This document shows, piece after piece, positions 34,561 through 43,200 of a stretch of DNA of 64,000 bases. Below the pieces are notes generated by a model. The model saw only the letters and a program-made list of their open reading frames with translations, searched no databases and was not told the DNA's origin. Where the stretch lies: NCBI GenBank assembly GCA_049324435.1, contig JBMOOQ010000013.1, forward strand, positions 20,644 through 84,643, given 5' to 3'. Position numbers and translations under genes: made by a program. Within the stretch, counting starts at the first letter, position 1, and each line of letters begins with the position of its first letter. The DNA is from Pseudorhodoplanes sp049324435 (lineage in GTDB: Bacteria > Pseudomonadota > Alphaproteobacteria > Rhizobiales > Xanthobacteraceae).

Positions 34561-36381
34561 CTACTTCCTCCCGAACAGCCGCTCGATATCGGACAGCTTC
34601 AGCTCAACATAGGTCGGGCGGCCGTGGTTGCACTGTCCGGCATTCGGCGTGACCTCCATCTCGCGCAGGAGCGCATTCATTTCCTCAGCCTTAAGCCTGC
34701 GCCCCGCGCGTACCGAGCCGTGGCACGCCATGGTGGCGGCGACATGCATCAGCCGCCGTTCCAGCGGAAGTCCGTCGTCCCATTCCGCCATATGCTCGGC
34801 GAGATCGCGCACGAGCGCAGCGGCATCGATTTCGCCCAGAAGCGACGGCGTCTCGCGTACCGCGACGGCGCCGGGACCGAAGCCTTCCAGCACCAGGCCA
34901 TATTTCGCAAGTTCATCCGCGCGCGATACCAGCCGTTCGACATCGGCCTCGTCCATTTCGACGATCTCGGGGATCAGCAGGATCTGCCGTGCGGCGCCGT
35001 CGCGCTCCACTGCGGCCTTCAGCCGCTCATAGACCAGCCGCTCGTGCGCGGCGTGCTGATCGACGATGACAAGGCCGTCTCTGGTCTGCGACACGATGTA
35101 GGTGTCGTGGACCTGCGCGCGGGCGGCTCCGAGCGGCTTGTCGAGTGCATCGGGCGCAGGCGCGATCATCTCCACCCGCGCGCTCGCGGCTGCAGGACCG
35201 ACATCGAATACTGCCTGCGCGGCTTCGGCAAGACCGAGCGCCGCATTGCCCTGTGCGGCGAAGGATTGCGCCGGATACGGCGCCGACGGCGAACGCCGCC
35301 AGTCCCAGCCACTTCGCGGCGGCGAGGACGCGGGCCGGAACGCACTCACCGTTGCCTCGCCGCCAGTGCTCGCGGCACGCCCCGCTTCGCGCGTCAGCGC
35401 CTCGCGCAGCGCGCCGAGGATCAGGCTGCGCACCAGACCCGGATCGCGGAACCGTACCTCGGTCTTGGCCGGATGCACGTTCACATCGACCTCGCGCGGA
35501 TCGATGGTGACGAACAGCGCCACCGCGGGATAGCGTCCGCGCGGCAGATAATCGGCATAGGCCGCATGCACCGCGCCGACCAGCAGCTTGTCGCGCACCG
35601 GCCTGTCATTGACGAACAGATATTGCCCGAGCGAATTGGCGCGGGTGTAGGTCGGCAGCGCCGCGAAACCTTCAACGGAGAGGCCCTCGCGTCCCGCTCT
35701 CACCTCGACCGCATTCTCGCGGAAATCCGCGCCCAGAATGTCGCCAAGCCGCATGAGACGCCCGGCCGGTCCGGGCTGCGCCGCAGGCCAGGTGACAGCG
35801 CTGCGCTCCTCGCCCGCCAGCGTGAAGGCGACGTCCGGCCGGCTCATGGCGAGCCGCCGCACCACTTCGCGCACGGCCTCGCCTTCGGCGCGCTCGCTCT
35901 TCATGAATTTCAGCCGCGCGGGGGTGGCGTAGAACAGGTCGCGGACCTCGACGCGGGTGCCGGCATTGAGCGCGGCCGGTGCGGGCTCCGATTTGACGCC
36001 GGCCTCGACGGTGAGACCCCAGGCGTGCGGTTCGCTGGCGTGGCGCGTCACGACCGAGAGCTTCGAGACCGACCCTATGGATGGCAGCGCCTCCCCGCGG
36101 AAGCCGAGCGTGGCGATTGCCATCAGGTCGTTGTCGCTGGACAGCTTCGAGGTGGCGTGGCGTTCGACCGCAAGATTGAGGTCGTCGCGCGTCATGCCCG
36201 AGCCGTCGTCGGTCACGCGGATCAGCCGCCGTCCGCCGCCATCGGTGACGATCTCGATTTTCTTTGCGCCGGCATCGAGTGCGTTCTCGACCAGTTCCTT
36301 CACCGCACTAGCCGGCCGCTCCACCACCTCGCCGGCGGCGATGCGGTTGACGAGGGATTCGGGGAGCTGGCGGACGGGCAT
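34561..36381 (-). CDS. mutL: DNA mismatch repair protein MutL
   Basis: Couples MutS mismatch recognition to strand incision. The 606-residue protein has a GHKL ATPase: ELVENALDAGAKKIEI (29-44), DDGSGM (58-63) and TLGFRGEAL (91-99). A low-complexity Ala/Pro/Ser linker (335-420) separates a C-terminal endonuclease domain with DQHAAHERLVYE (441-452), matching DQHAx2Ex4E, plus ACHGSVRAGR and CNHGRPTYVEL. So this MutL should be a latent nuclease, unlike E. coli MutL. Its upstream gap contains an unusual promoter and structured region. Confidence 0.96.
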   Translation of the reverse strand: MPVRQLPESLVNRIAAGEVVERPASAVKELVENALDAGAKKIEIVTDGGGRRLIRVTDDGSGMTRDDLNLAVERHATSKLSSDNDLMAIATLGFRGEALPSIGSVSKLSVVTRHASEPHAWGLTVEAGVKSEPAPAALNAGTRVEVRDLFYATPARLKFMKSERAEGEAVREVVRRLAMSRPDVAFTLAGEERSAVTWPAAQPGPAGRLMRLGDILGADFRENAVEVRAGREGLSVEGFAALPTYTRANSLGQYLFVNDRPVRDKLLVGAVHAAYADYLPRGRYPAVALFVTIDPREVDVNVHPAKTEVRFRDPGLVRSLILGALREALTREAGRAASTGGEATVSAFRPASSPPRSGWDWRRSPSAPYPAQSFAAQGNAALGLAEAAQAVFDVGPAAASARVEMIAPAPDALDKPLGAARAQVHDTYIVSQTRDGLVIVDQHAAHERLVYERLKAAVERDGAARQILLIPEIVEMDEADVERLVSRADELAKYGLVLEGFGPGAVAVRETPSLLGEIDAAALVRDLAEHMAEWDDGLPLERRLMHVAATMACHGSVRAGRRLKAEEMNALLREMEVTPNAGQCNHGRPTYVELKLSDIERLFGRK

Positions 36382-36576
36382 GGGGCGAGTTTACCGGATT
36401 CGGGGGATGGACGCGCGGAAGCTCCGTCGCCCCTGTTGTTTGGCCGGCGCGGGGACGCCGGTATTGCGTGAAGAAGTGAGGGGAATGATGCGCCGTAAGA
36501 CGCAGGGCATTCCTGATACGCCGCACGCCATTGCTGACGCACGGCCGCCTCACGGCGCACCATTGGCGGCGTTCTG

Positions 36577-36798
36577 GTGCGACGCACGAAGCATCGCACT
36601 GACCCCGGGGCCGCGTTTGCGTACCTGCGACCCCACCGGGTGCAGGCCGTATCAGCGAGCTCCTCGCGCACGGGTCGTAGTGCCCGTAGAGCGGGGTCCC
36701 AGGGCCTCCCGGGAGCATGGCTGACGAAGCCATCCCCGCAGGCGCCGCACCCGCTCCATCAACTGGCGTCACCGGTTGACGCCCCTCGTTGAGCGGGT
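36577..36798 (-). ncRNA. Candidate structured RNA (or mutL leader)
   Basis: Read on the minus strand, just after a consensus promoter (-10 at 36805-36810), a transcript would begin near 36798 and open at once into a long imperfect hairpin (CACCCGCTC ... GAGCGGGTG, 36748-36799) enclosing a second perfect one (GGCGTCA/TGACGCC, loop CCGGT). Next come ATGGCT-tcgtc-AGCCAT-type (36717-36733), ACGGG/CCCGT (36670-36687) and GTGCGA..TCGCAC (36577-36599) stems. No tmRNA tag, RNase P core (GAAAGTCC) or SRP loop is visible. It may be a standalone RNA or the 5' leader of mutL (start 36381). Boundaries are approximate. Confidence 0.4.
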
Positions 36799-36804
36799 GA
36801 CACC

Positions 36805-36833
36805 TTTATATGCTTTTATTCCTAATATGTCAA
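36805..36833 (-). promoter_or_regulatory. Consensus sigma70-type promoter
   Basis: On the minus strand the sequence reads TTGACA (36828-36833), then 17 bases, then TATAAA (36805-36810). The -35 is an exact match to the vegetative consensus and the -10 differs at one base, with ideal spacing, which is rare in such a GC-rich genome. The local AT-rich patch (36802-36830) stands out. Expected start is near 36798. It drives transcription toward mutL. Confidence 0.65.
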
Positions 36834-36853
36834 GGATCGATTTCGACCTCGTG

Positions 36854-36908
36854 CCCCGGACGCGGCGCAGCATGAAGCGTAGCGAAATGCCGCGCCGCAG
36901 AGCCGGGG
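36854..36908. repeat. Palindromic repeat, family B copy 1
   Basis: CCCCGGACGCGGCGCAGCAT and, after a short loop, ATGCCGCGCCGC then CCGGGG form an imperfect hairpin. The core CCCGGACGCG...CGCG.CCGGG recurs at 36931-36978, 55107-55161 and 56827-56870, always intergenic. This is a typical dispersed palindromic repeat of Bradyrhizobium-like genomes. Confidence 0.7.
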
Positions 36909-36930
36909 CCCATCGATCTGCAACAGGTGG

Positions 36931-36978
36931 GTCCCGGTTCTGCAGCGCAGGACTTGCGCCCTGCGCTGCGCCCGGGAC
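36931..36978. repeat. Palindromic repeat, family B copy 2
   Basis: GTCCCGG (36931-36937) pairs with CCGGGAC (36972-36978), and GCAGCGCAGG pairs with CCTGCGCTGC inside. It stands directly beside copy 1, giving a tandem pair downstream of arfB on the minus strand. Confidence 0.7.
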
Positions 36979-37004
36979 ACGAGAGCCGCTGGGGGATCGG
37001 CAAT

Positions 37005-37424
37005 TCAATCCATCCGCACCCGGCCGCGCATGCCCTTCACGTCGGCGCGGCGTTTCTTGCCTTCGAGACGCTTGGTCTTCGATGCCCTGGTCGGCTTGGT
37101 CGCGACCCGCTTGACCGGCTTGATCGAGGCCTCGCGGATCAGTTCGATCAGCCGCTCGCGCGCCTCGGCGCGATTGCGCTCCTGGGTGCGGGCTGTCTGC
37201 GCGATGATGACGAGAACGCCGTCCTTGGTCAGCCGCTTGCCGGCGAGTTTCATCAGCCGGATCGCGACATCGTTCGGCAGCGAGGGCGAGCGCCGCACGT
37301 CGAATCGCAGTTGCACCGCGGTCGAGAGCTTGTTGACGTTCTGCCCGCCGGGACCGGAGGAGCGCACGAAGCTCTCCTCGATCTCGTCCTCGTCGATGGA
37401 GATCGTGTCGGTGATGCGGATCAT
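37005..37424 (-). CDS. arfB: Alternative ribosome-rescue peptidyl-tRNA hydrolase
   Basis: Rescues stalled ribosomes by hydrolysing peptidyl-tRNA (YaeJ/ICT1 family). The 139-residue protein has the catalytic GGQ in RSSGPGGQNVNKLSTAVQL (about 22-40) and a C-terminal Lys/Arg tail (KTKRLEGKKRRADVKGMRGR) needed to sit in the empty mRNA channel. Both features separate it from RF1/RF2. ssrA is not seen in the window. It is followed by two palindromic repeats and the mutL leader region. Confidence 0.93.
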   Translation of the reverse strand: MIRITDTISIDEDEIEESFVRSSGPGGQNVNKLSTAVQLRFDVRRSPSLPNDVAIRLMKLAGKRLTKDGVLVIIAQTARTQERNRAEARERLIELIREASIKPVKRVATKPTRASKTKRLEGKKRRADVKGMRGRVRMD

Positions 37425-37485
37425 GGGGGTAAGGTAACAAGCGCGGGTCGGATTAGCGTAGCGCGATCCGCCGACATCATCGACG

Positions 37486-38799
37486 CTACGCCTGCCCCGC
37501 CAGATAGCGCTTCGCCAGCACCTTGCCCTCTTCGACGGCGGGCTGATCGAAGGCGTCGACCCCGAGGAGATGCGCGGCGATAATGGTCTCCAGCATGAAA
37601 TGCATCATGAGTTCGCCGAGCGATCTTTCATCGATGGTTTCGAGATGGACGGTACGGACCGGGCAACCGTTCTTCGCCAGCGTTTCCGCGGTGGCGCGCC
37701 CTTGCGCGGCGACCAGATCGCCGATGGTCCTGCCGCCGAAATCCGGCTCGCCCATGCGCGCGGCGAATGCGGGATCGATGGCGGGCCCCTTCGCCGCAAC
37801 ACCGGTCGTGATCACCGTAAACAGCTTGTCGCGCGGTCCTGCGATGAAGAGCTGCAACTGGCTGTGTTGATCGACCGGGCCGAGCGCGCCGATCGGCGTC
37901 GTGCCCTTGCCGTCCTTGCCGAGGCTCTCGGCCCAGAGCTGGACATACCATTTGACGAATTTCTCCAGCCGGTCGGCATAGGCCATCACCGCCGAGATGG
38001 TCTTGCCTTTCTCCTCCGCGAGCGCGATTGACAACGCAGCGCCGAGCGCGGCCGGCACCTCGCGCGCAGGCTGTCCCGCGAGCGCGGGCGCGAGCGCGGC
38101 GGCAGCACCCTCGCGAAACGCCACGATATCGAGGCCGAGAATCGCCGCGGGCAGAAGGCCGACATTGGTCAGCGCCGAGAAGCGGCCGCCGACTCCCGTG
38201 TCGTGTTCGAGGAATTCTACGCCCTCCGGCTCCAGAAGATCGCGCAGGCCGTTGCGCTTGCCGGGCGTCGCCGGCTCGCTGAGGCCGAGGAATGTGTCCG
38301 CGACGCGGATGTTCAACGCCTTGCAGGCGGCGAGCGCAGCCGCAGTCTGCATCAGGGTCTCGCCGGTGCCGCCGGATTTCGAGATCGCGACGAAGCGCGA
38401 GGTGGTGAGCGGCAACCGCGCGAGCAGCAGGCCAAAGCTCAGCGGATCGAGATTGTCCATGAAATGGATGCGCGGGCCGACGCGAAGCGCACCCACGCCG
38501 GGCACTGCATAGCCCGCAAGCTGCGCCAGCGTCTGGCCGCCGAGACTCGATCCGCCGGTGCCGAGAAACACGATATCAGTTGCACCAGCCGCCAGCCGCT
38601 TGGCGGCAGCTTCGACCGCGGCGAGGTCGCCTCGCTCGGCCGGCAGATGCAACAGCCGCAGGCCGCTGTCGGCGTGGCGCGCGCGGAGCCAATCGAGCGC
38701 GGCTTCGCTACGCGCCAGCGCCCGGTCAAGGGCTTCGCCGGAAATCCCGTGCGGGCCGATGGCGGCCTCGCGGGCGAGGTCGATAGTCTGGACGATCAT
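37486..38799 (-). CDS. pgi: Glucose-6-phosphate isomerase
   Basis: Interconverts glucose-6-phosphate and fructose-6-phosphate. At 437 residues it is shorter than the E. coli enzyme (about 550) but similar to the short alphaproteobacterial form. Visible are the SIS-type phosphate loop LGTGGSSLGGQTL, SKSGGTGETLMQ, and the signature GALGPVDQHSQLQLFIAGP. The 179-base gap upstream (38800-38978) probably carries its promoter. Confidence 0.92.
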   Translation of the reverse strand: MIVQTIDLAREAAIGPHGISGEALDRALARSEAALDWLRARHADSGLRLLHLPAERGDLAAVEAAAKRLAAGATDIVFLGTGGSSLGGQTLAQLAGYAVPGVGALRVGPRIHFMDNLDPLSFGLLLARLPLTTSRFVAISKSGGTGETLMQTAAALAACKALNIRVADTFLGLSEPATPGKRNGLRDLLEPEGVEFLEHDTGVGGRFSALTNVGLLPAAILGLDIVAFREGAAAALAPALAGQPAREVPAALGAALSIALAEEKGKTISAVMAYADRLEKFVKWYVQLWAESLGKDGKGTTPIGALGPVDQHSQLQLFIAGPRDKLFTVITTGVAAKGPAIDPAFAARMGEPDFGGRTIGDLVAAQGRATAETLAKNGCPVRTVHLETIDERSLGELMMHFMLETIIAAHLLGVDAFDQPAVEEGKVLAKRYLAGQA

Positions 38800-38978
38800 G
38801 GCGGTGCTTTAGCGGATTGGGATAATTGTGGCCAATGGGAACGGCCACGGCGGGCCTTAGGCCATGCCGCCCGATGATGGTCTTTCCGGGGCGCAGTGCA
38901 GATACGCCTCCTTGACCGCGATCACGAGACCGAGGGTATCGCTCGCGATCGATGCGACGCTCTATTTGTGAGCTGTGA

Positions 38979-40322
38979 TCAGCCGCCCCGCTTTGCGGCC
39001 GCGGCCTGCTGCGTGCGCCCGACCACGGTGAACAGCACGCCGCCATTGAGCAGGCGGTTGGCCACGCGCTTCACGTCATCCAGCGTGACAGCTTCAATCA
39101 GGCCGTTGCGGCGCTCCCAGTAATCGATGCCGAGATCGTCGACCTGGAGCTGCACCAGCTGGCCCGCAATCTTCGTAGACGTATCGAAGTTCAGCGCATA
39201 GGAGCCCTTGAGATAGGACTTCGCCTTTCCGAGCTCATCCTCGGTCGGACCATGCTCGGCGAGCCGCTTGATCTCCGCCTCGATCAGCCCGACCGTCTCG
39301 TTCGCCTTGTCGGCGCGGGTCTGGGTGGCGCCCATGAACAGGGCCGCGGCGTCGAGCGGCAGCAGATAGGAATAGACCGAATAGGCCAGGCCGCGCTTCT
39401 CGCGCACCTCGCTGTAGAGCCGCGAGGTGAAGGAGCCGCCGCCGAGGATATGGTTGACGATAAAGGCCGGGATGAAATCCGGATCCTTGCGCGGAATGCC
39501 GGAGCCGCCGAACGCAACCACAGTCTGCGGCACGTCGAGCTGCACCTCCAGGCGCTTGCCGACTGCTTCCGGCCGCACCTGCGGCACCGGGCGCAGCTGC
39601 GCCTTCTGCGGCAGCGCGCCGAACACCTGGTCCAGCACCTTTCCGAGCGTTGCGGCATCGATATCGCCGACCACGCCGACTTTCAGATTGTCGCGGGCGA
39701 GAACCCGCCCGGCATAACCGGTCAGGTCGTCGCGCACGATGGTCGGCACCGATTCAAGCGTGCCGTTGGTCGGCAAGCTGTAGGGATGGTTCGGAAACGC
39801 GGTGCGCCACCACAGCCGCGACCCGATCTCATTCGGCGAGGTGGTCTCGCGCTTCAATGCCGTCATCATTTGCGCACGGATGCGCTCGACCGGCTCCGGA
39901 TCGAAACGCGGCTGCGTCAGCGCCAGCCGAAGCAGGTCGAATCCCTCGTCCTGGCGCGCGCTCAATACCTTGAGCGACCCGCGCAGCTCGTCGCGGCTGG
40001 CGCGAAAAGACAATTCGACCGCATTGCGCTCGGCCCGTGCCTGGAACGCCTTGGCATCGAGATCGCCAGCGCCCTCGTCGAGCGCAGCGGCGGTCATGTA
40101 GGCGACGCCGGGCTTGCCGGCGGGATCCTGGTTGGCGCCGCCCTTGAACGAAAACTCCATGGCGATCAGCGGCACCGACGGTTCGCGCACCAGCCAGGCT
40201 TCGATGCCGCCGGGGCTGACCACCCGCTCGATCTTGGTCATCGCCTGCGCGGCCGGCGCCAGCAGGAGAAATGCGCCCGCGGCCGCAGCGGCGAAACCGT
40301 AAGAAACGCGGTTGGGGATCAT
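38979..40322 (-). CDS. M16-family peptidase homologue lacking the zinc site
   Basis: A 447-residue pitrilysin-family protein with a signal peptide (FAAAAAGAFLLLAPAAQA). It keeps the M16 fold, including GGGSFTSRLYSEVREKRGLAYSVYSYL, but the HxxEH zinc motif is absent: the corresponding segment reads GVAYMTAAALDEGAGD. So it is probably the non-catalytic partner of the active protein encoded upstream. The ATG at 40322 overlaps the stop of that gene by four bases (ATGA). Periplasmic; substrate unknown. Confidence 0.9.
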   Translation of the reverse strand: MIPNRVSYGFAAAAAGAFLLLAPAAQAMTKIERVVSPGGIEAWLVREPSVPLIAMEFSFKGGANQDPAGKPGVAYMTAAALDEGAGDLDAKAFQARAERNAVELSFRASRDELRGSLKVLSARQDEGFDLLRLALTQPRFDPEPVERIRAQMMTALKRETTSPNEIGSRLWWRTAFPNHPYSLPTNGTLESVPTIVRDDLTGYAGRVLARDNLKVGVVGDIDAATLGKVLDQVFGALPQKAQLRPVPQVRPEAVGKRLEVQLDVPQTVVAFGGSGIPRKDPDFIPAFIVNHILGGGSFTSRLYSEVREKRGLAYSVYSYLLPLDAAALFMGATQTRADKANETVGLIEAEIKRLAEHGPTEDELGKAKSYLKGSYALNFDTSTKIAGQLVQLQVDDLGIDYWERRNGLIEAVTLDDVKRVANRLLNGGVLFTVVGRTQQAAAAKRGG

Positions 40323-41719
40323 GAACGGCGCTCCTGCGGCTTGGGATGCTCCTTGACCAGATATCCGGTCACCGAGCGGCGCTTGTCGAGCCAGGTCTTG
40401 GCAGCATCGCGGACCTGATCGGCGGTGACCTTCTGGATGCGATCCGGCCAAGTCTTCAAATGATCGACGGTGAGCCCGGTGGTCAGCGCGCCGCCATACC
40501 AGCGCGCCATGGTCGCCTGGCTGTCCTGCGCGTACACAACATCGGCCACGAGCTTGATCTTGGCGCGCTCGAGTTCGTCGTTGGTCACGCCGGTTTCGGC
40601 GACCTCGGCGATAACCGCATCCATCGCCTCTTCGAGATCCTTCAGCGATACGTCGCTGCGCGGCGTGCCGTAGACACCGAACCGCGTATAGTCGAGGGCC
40701 GTGCCCTGGTACCAGGCGCCGATCGAGGTCGCCATCGGCTTCTCGATCACGAGTTTCGCGTAAAGCCGGCTGTTGGTGCCGCTGCCCAGAATTTGCGACA
40801 GCACCTCAAGCGCCTCGGACTCGCCGGGCTTCGCGCGCGCGGCCGAGGGCACGAGATAGCTGCGCTGCAAGCTCGGCTGGGTCACGCGCGGATCGGCGAA
40901 GGTAACGGTGCGGACCGAACGCTGCTCCGGCTCCTGCGGACGAATGCGCGGCCCGATCTCGGCGCGCGGCGCGATCTTGCCGTAGGTTTCCTCGGCCAGT
41001 GCCTTCACCTCGTCGGCCGTGACGTCGCCGGCAACCACGAGGATCGCGTTGTTCGGCGTGTACCAGCGATTGTAGAAATCGATCGCATCCTTGCGGTCCA
41101 GCTTCTCGATCTCATGACGCCAGCCGATCACCGGGCGGCCGTAAGGATGATTGAGATAGAGCGCCGCCTGCACTTCCTCACCGAGTTTGGCGGAAGGTGA
41201 ATTGGCGACACGGCTGTTCTGCTCCTCCAGCACCACGTTGCGCTCGGGCAAAACCGCCTCATCGGTGAGCGTGAGTCCGGTCATGCGGTCGGCCTCGAAC
41301 TCCATCACCATCTTGAGCCGGTCGCGTGTCACGCGCTGGAAATAGCCGGTATAGTCGCTCGACGTGAACGCGTTCTCCTGGCCGCCCATGGTGGCGAGCA
41401 CCTTCGAAAACCGGCCCGCCGGATTCTTCTCGGTTCCCTTGAACATCAGGTGTTCGAGAAAATGCGCGATGCCGGACTTGCCCGGCGGCTCGTCGGCGGA
41501 GCCCACCCGGTACCACACCATATGGGTGACAACCGGCGTGCGGCGGTCGGGAATGACCACCACTTCCATGCCGTTGGCGAGCTTGAAATGCGAGACGTCC
41601 GGACCGGACGAAGCGAAATTCGGTGACACGCAGGCCAGGACAAGTGCAGCGGCCGCCGCACAGGAAGCAAGAAGCGTTCGTCGGCAGATCATCAATGGTC
41701 TCACAATGGCCGCCGGCAT
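40319..41719 (-). CDS. M16-family zinc peptidase (catalytic)
   Basis: A 466-residue periplasmic metallopeptidase with signal peptide (TLLASCAAAAALVLACVSPNFASS). Active site: HFLEHLMFKGT (the inverted zinc motif HxxEH), with the third ligand Glu expected in the ERNVVLEEQNSRV helix about 70 residues on. A later Met (41692) may be the real start. It is translationally coupled to the inactive homologue downstream, a pair typical of alphaproteobacteria and related to processing peptidases (PqqF/insulinase type). Substrate unknown. Confidence 0.92.
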   Translation of the reverse strand: MPAAIVRPLMICRRTLLASCAAAAALVLACVSPNFASSGPDVSHFKLANGMEVVVIPDRRTPVVTHMVWYRVGSADEPPGKSGIAHFLEHLMFKGTEKNPAGRFSKVLATMGGQENAFTSSDYTGYFQRVTRDRLKMVMEFEADRMTGLTLTDEAVLPERNVVLEEQNSRVANSPSAKLGEEVQAALYLNHPYGRPVIGWRHEIEKLDRKDAIDFYNRWYTPNNAILVVAGDVTADEVKALAEETYGKIAPRAEIGPRIRPQEPEQRSVRTVTFADPRVTQPSLQRSYLVPSAARAKPGESEALEVLSQILGSGTNSRLYAKLVIEKPMATSIGAWYQGTALDYTRFGVYGTPRSDVSLKDLEEAMDAVIAEVAETGVTNDELERAKIKLVADVVYAQDSQATMARWYGGALTTGLTVDHLKTWPDRIQKVTADQVRDAAKTWLDKRRSVTGYLVKEHPKPQERRS

Positions 41720-41879
41720 CCCAAGCGGAGGGCGAAGCGTCAGCTCAATCTGGGCTGACAGTGCGGAAATGAAAAGCCTTCAAGGACGGGCCGATCATTA
41801 ATTTTCCGACACGCTCGGGCCGCGGATCCTCCGTCGGCTCGCAGCGAGCACCGGCGATGCAGGCGCCCGCAGCGCCGCA

Positions 41880-42626
41880 CTAGTCGCCGGTGCCGCGATT
41901 GGACAGGTCGACCGGCTTGGCGCGCTCCTGGCGCGGCGTCAGCCCGTAAGGATGGGCCGCCGAGGGCGTCTGATAGCCGGGCGGCGGCATGGTCAGGTCA
42001 GTACGGACCGGCTCGCTCTTGAAGGTCGCCACCTCGGGCTTGGTATTGTCCTTGAACAGGGCGCCCAGCAGACCGCCCTTGTAGCCGAGTTCGCTCGGCT
42101 TCACCGGACGTTGGCCGTCCGACTCGGCGTCCTGCGGCCCGGTTGGATTGGCGATGCGACCGGCACCCGCCTTGCGGCCCATCTCGAGCTCGGCGGGCGT
42201 GAGCGGCCGGTCGTCCTCTTCCGAGCTGCGCCGCGGCGCATTGCGTCTGGCCGCTGCGCGCTTCTTGCGCTCGACGACTTCCGGGTCTTTCGGCCAGGCC
42301 GGGCTGGTCGCCGCGACGTTTCCAGTTTCCGGCTTCGGCAACTGGCCGAGATTGGGCGGAACCACCAGCGGCGGACGCTCGCGGTAATTGATCGAATCGC
42401 GATCGTTGATGCCAAACAGCTTCTTGATGAACTTGGTCTCGAAGCTTTCTTCCTCGTCGTCATCGTCGGCGGCGAGCGCGACGGACGGGACACAGACAGA
42501 AACCGCGGTCAGCACTGCCATGGCAGCGAGCAGCGCGGTCACGATCCGGCGCCAGTTGCCTGGGCGCCCCGCGCTCTCCACGGATACGGCTTTCGAGACG
42601 TTTGGTTGCAAGACGTGTCCCCGCAC
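41880..42626 (-). CDS. Secreted acidic/proline-rich protein of unknown function
   Basis: An unrecognised protein of about 248 residues. A long polar N-terminus precedes a hydrophobic stretch (IVTALLAAMAVLTAVSVCV) and AADDDDEEE, where an acidic mature protein begins. The remainder is low in hydrophobics and includes a KKRAAARR stretch, TPAELEMGRKAGAGRIANPTG and YQTPSAAHPYGLTPRQERA. I prefer GTG at 42626 (GGGGG about 10 bases upstream) over the TTG at 42671, which lacks a ribosome site and abuts lspA. It lies between lspA and the M16 pair in a conserved order of rhizobia. Confidence 0.75.
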   Translation of the reverse strand: MRGHVLQPNVSKAVSVESAGRPGNWRRIVTALLAAMAVLTAVSVCVPSVALAADDDDEEESFETKFIKKLFGINDRDSINYRERPPLVVPPNLGQLPKPETGNVAATSPAWPKDPEVVERKKRAAARRNAPRRSSEEDDRPLTPAELEMGRKAGAGRIANPTGPQDAESDGQRPVKPSELGYKGGLLGALFKDNTKPEVATFKSEPVRTDLTMPPPGYQTPSAAHPYGLTPRQERAKPVDLSNRGTGD

Positions 42627-42671
42627 GGTCGGATACCCCCGTCGCTTCCCCGGTCCGAAAATCCTCAGCAA

Positions 42672-43190
42672 TCAGGGCGCTTTTGCGGCGCGGCTGCCCA
42701 CAAAGGTCTCATACAGCAAACCCGCCACACCGGCAACGATGGCCACATCCGCGAGGTTGAACACGTACCAGTTGAAGGCCCAGGTTTCGGTGGTGATGTG
42801 CAACAGCGCAAAATCCACCACCGCGCCATGGGCCGCCCGGTCGATCGCATTCCCGATCGCCCCGCCGATGATCAAGCCGAGCGAGACTGCCGTCAGGCGG
42901 TTTTCGGCTCTGGACAACCAGCCCCACAGCACGGCGACCACCACCGCCTTGAAGCCGAGCAGCATCCAGGCGCCGGCCGCACCATCCTGCGACAGCCACC
43001 CGTAGCTGATGCCCCGGTTCCAGACCAGGACGAGGTCGAAGAACGGCAGGATCACGACGCGGCCGAGCTTGCCGAGTTCGAAGCTGTAGAGGAGCCACAG
43101 CTTCAGGGCCTGATCGGCTAGCGCGGTGACCAGCGCCGCCGCGACGCCGTCGCGGGTGAAAGGGCCGATGAGGAAGGAGCGAAAGGTCAT
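42672..43190 (-). CDS. lspA: Signal peptidase II (lipoprotein signal peptidase)
   Basis: Cleaves the signal peptide of lipoproteins after Lgt has modified the cysteine. The 172-residue protein has four membrane segments. The catalytic aspartates are Asp117 in GNAIDR and Asp148 in FNLADVAI. It follows ileS at a 10-base gap, the common ileS-lspA order. Its substrates would include the lipoprotein at 7867-8451. Confidence 0.95.
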   Translation of the reverse strand: MTFRSFLIGPFTRDGVAAALVTALADQALKLWLLYSFELGKLGRVVILPFFDLVLVWNRGISYGWLSQDGAAGAWMLLGFKAVVVAVLWGWLSRAENRLTAVSLGLIIGGAIGNAIDRAAHGAVVDFALLHITTETWAFNWYVFNLADVAIVAGVAGLLYETFVGSRAAKAP

Positions 43191-43200
43191 CGGCGGCGGA

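Larger units (their letters stand above)
36382..37004. other. Long gap between arfB and mutL: promoter, structured region and repeats
   Basis: A 623-base gap with no credible protein gene. It contains, from right to left on the minus strand: two palindromic repeats (36854-36908 and 36931-36978), a consensus sigma70-like promoter (36805-36833), and then a run of hairpins from 36799 down to about 36577. Below 36577 there are weaker hairpins, including CCGGCG/CGCCGG near 36440. Open frames crossing it are Arg/Cys/Pro-rich and look like by-products of high GC. Confidence 0.7.

Noticed and set aside
34624..36471. A 615-codon plus-strand frame opposite mutL
   Set aside because: Antisense shadow of mutL.
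36308..36772. A 154-codon minus-strand frame covering the mutL start and upstream gap
   Set aside because: Arg, Cys and Pro-rich, no ribosome site, overlaps mutL in another frame, and lies in the hairpin-rich region; more likely non-coding.
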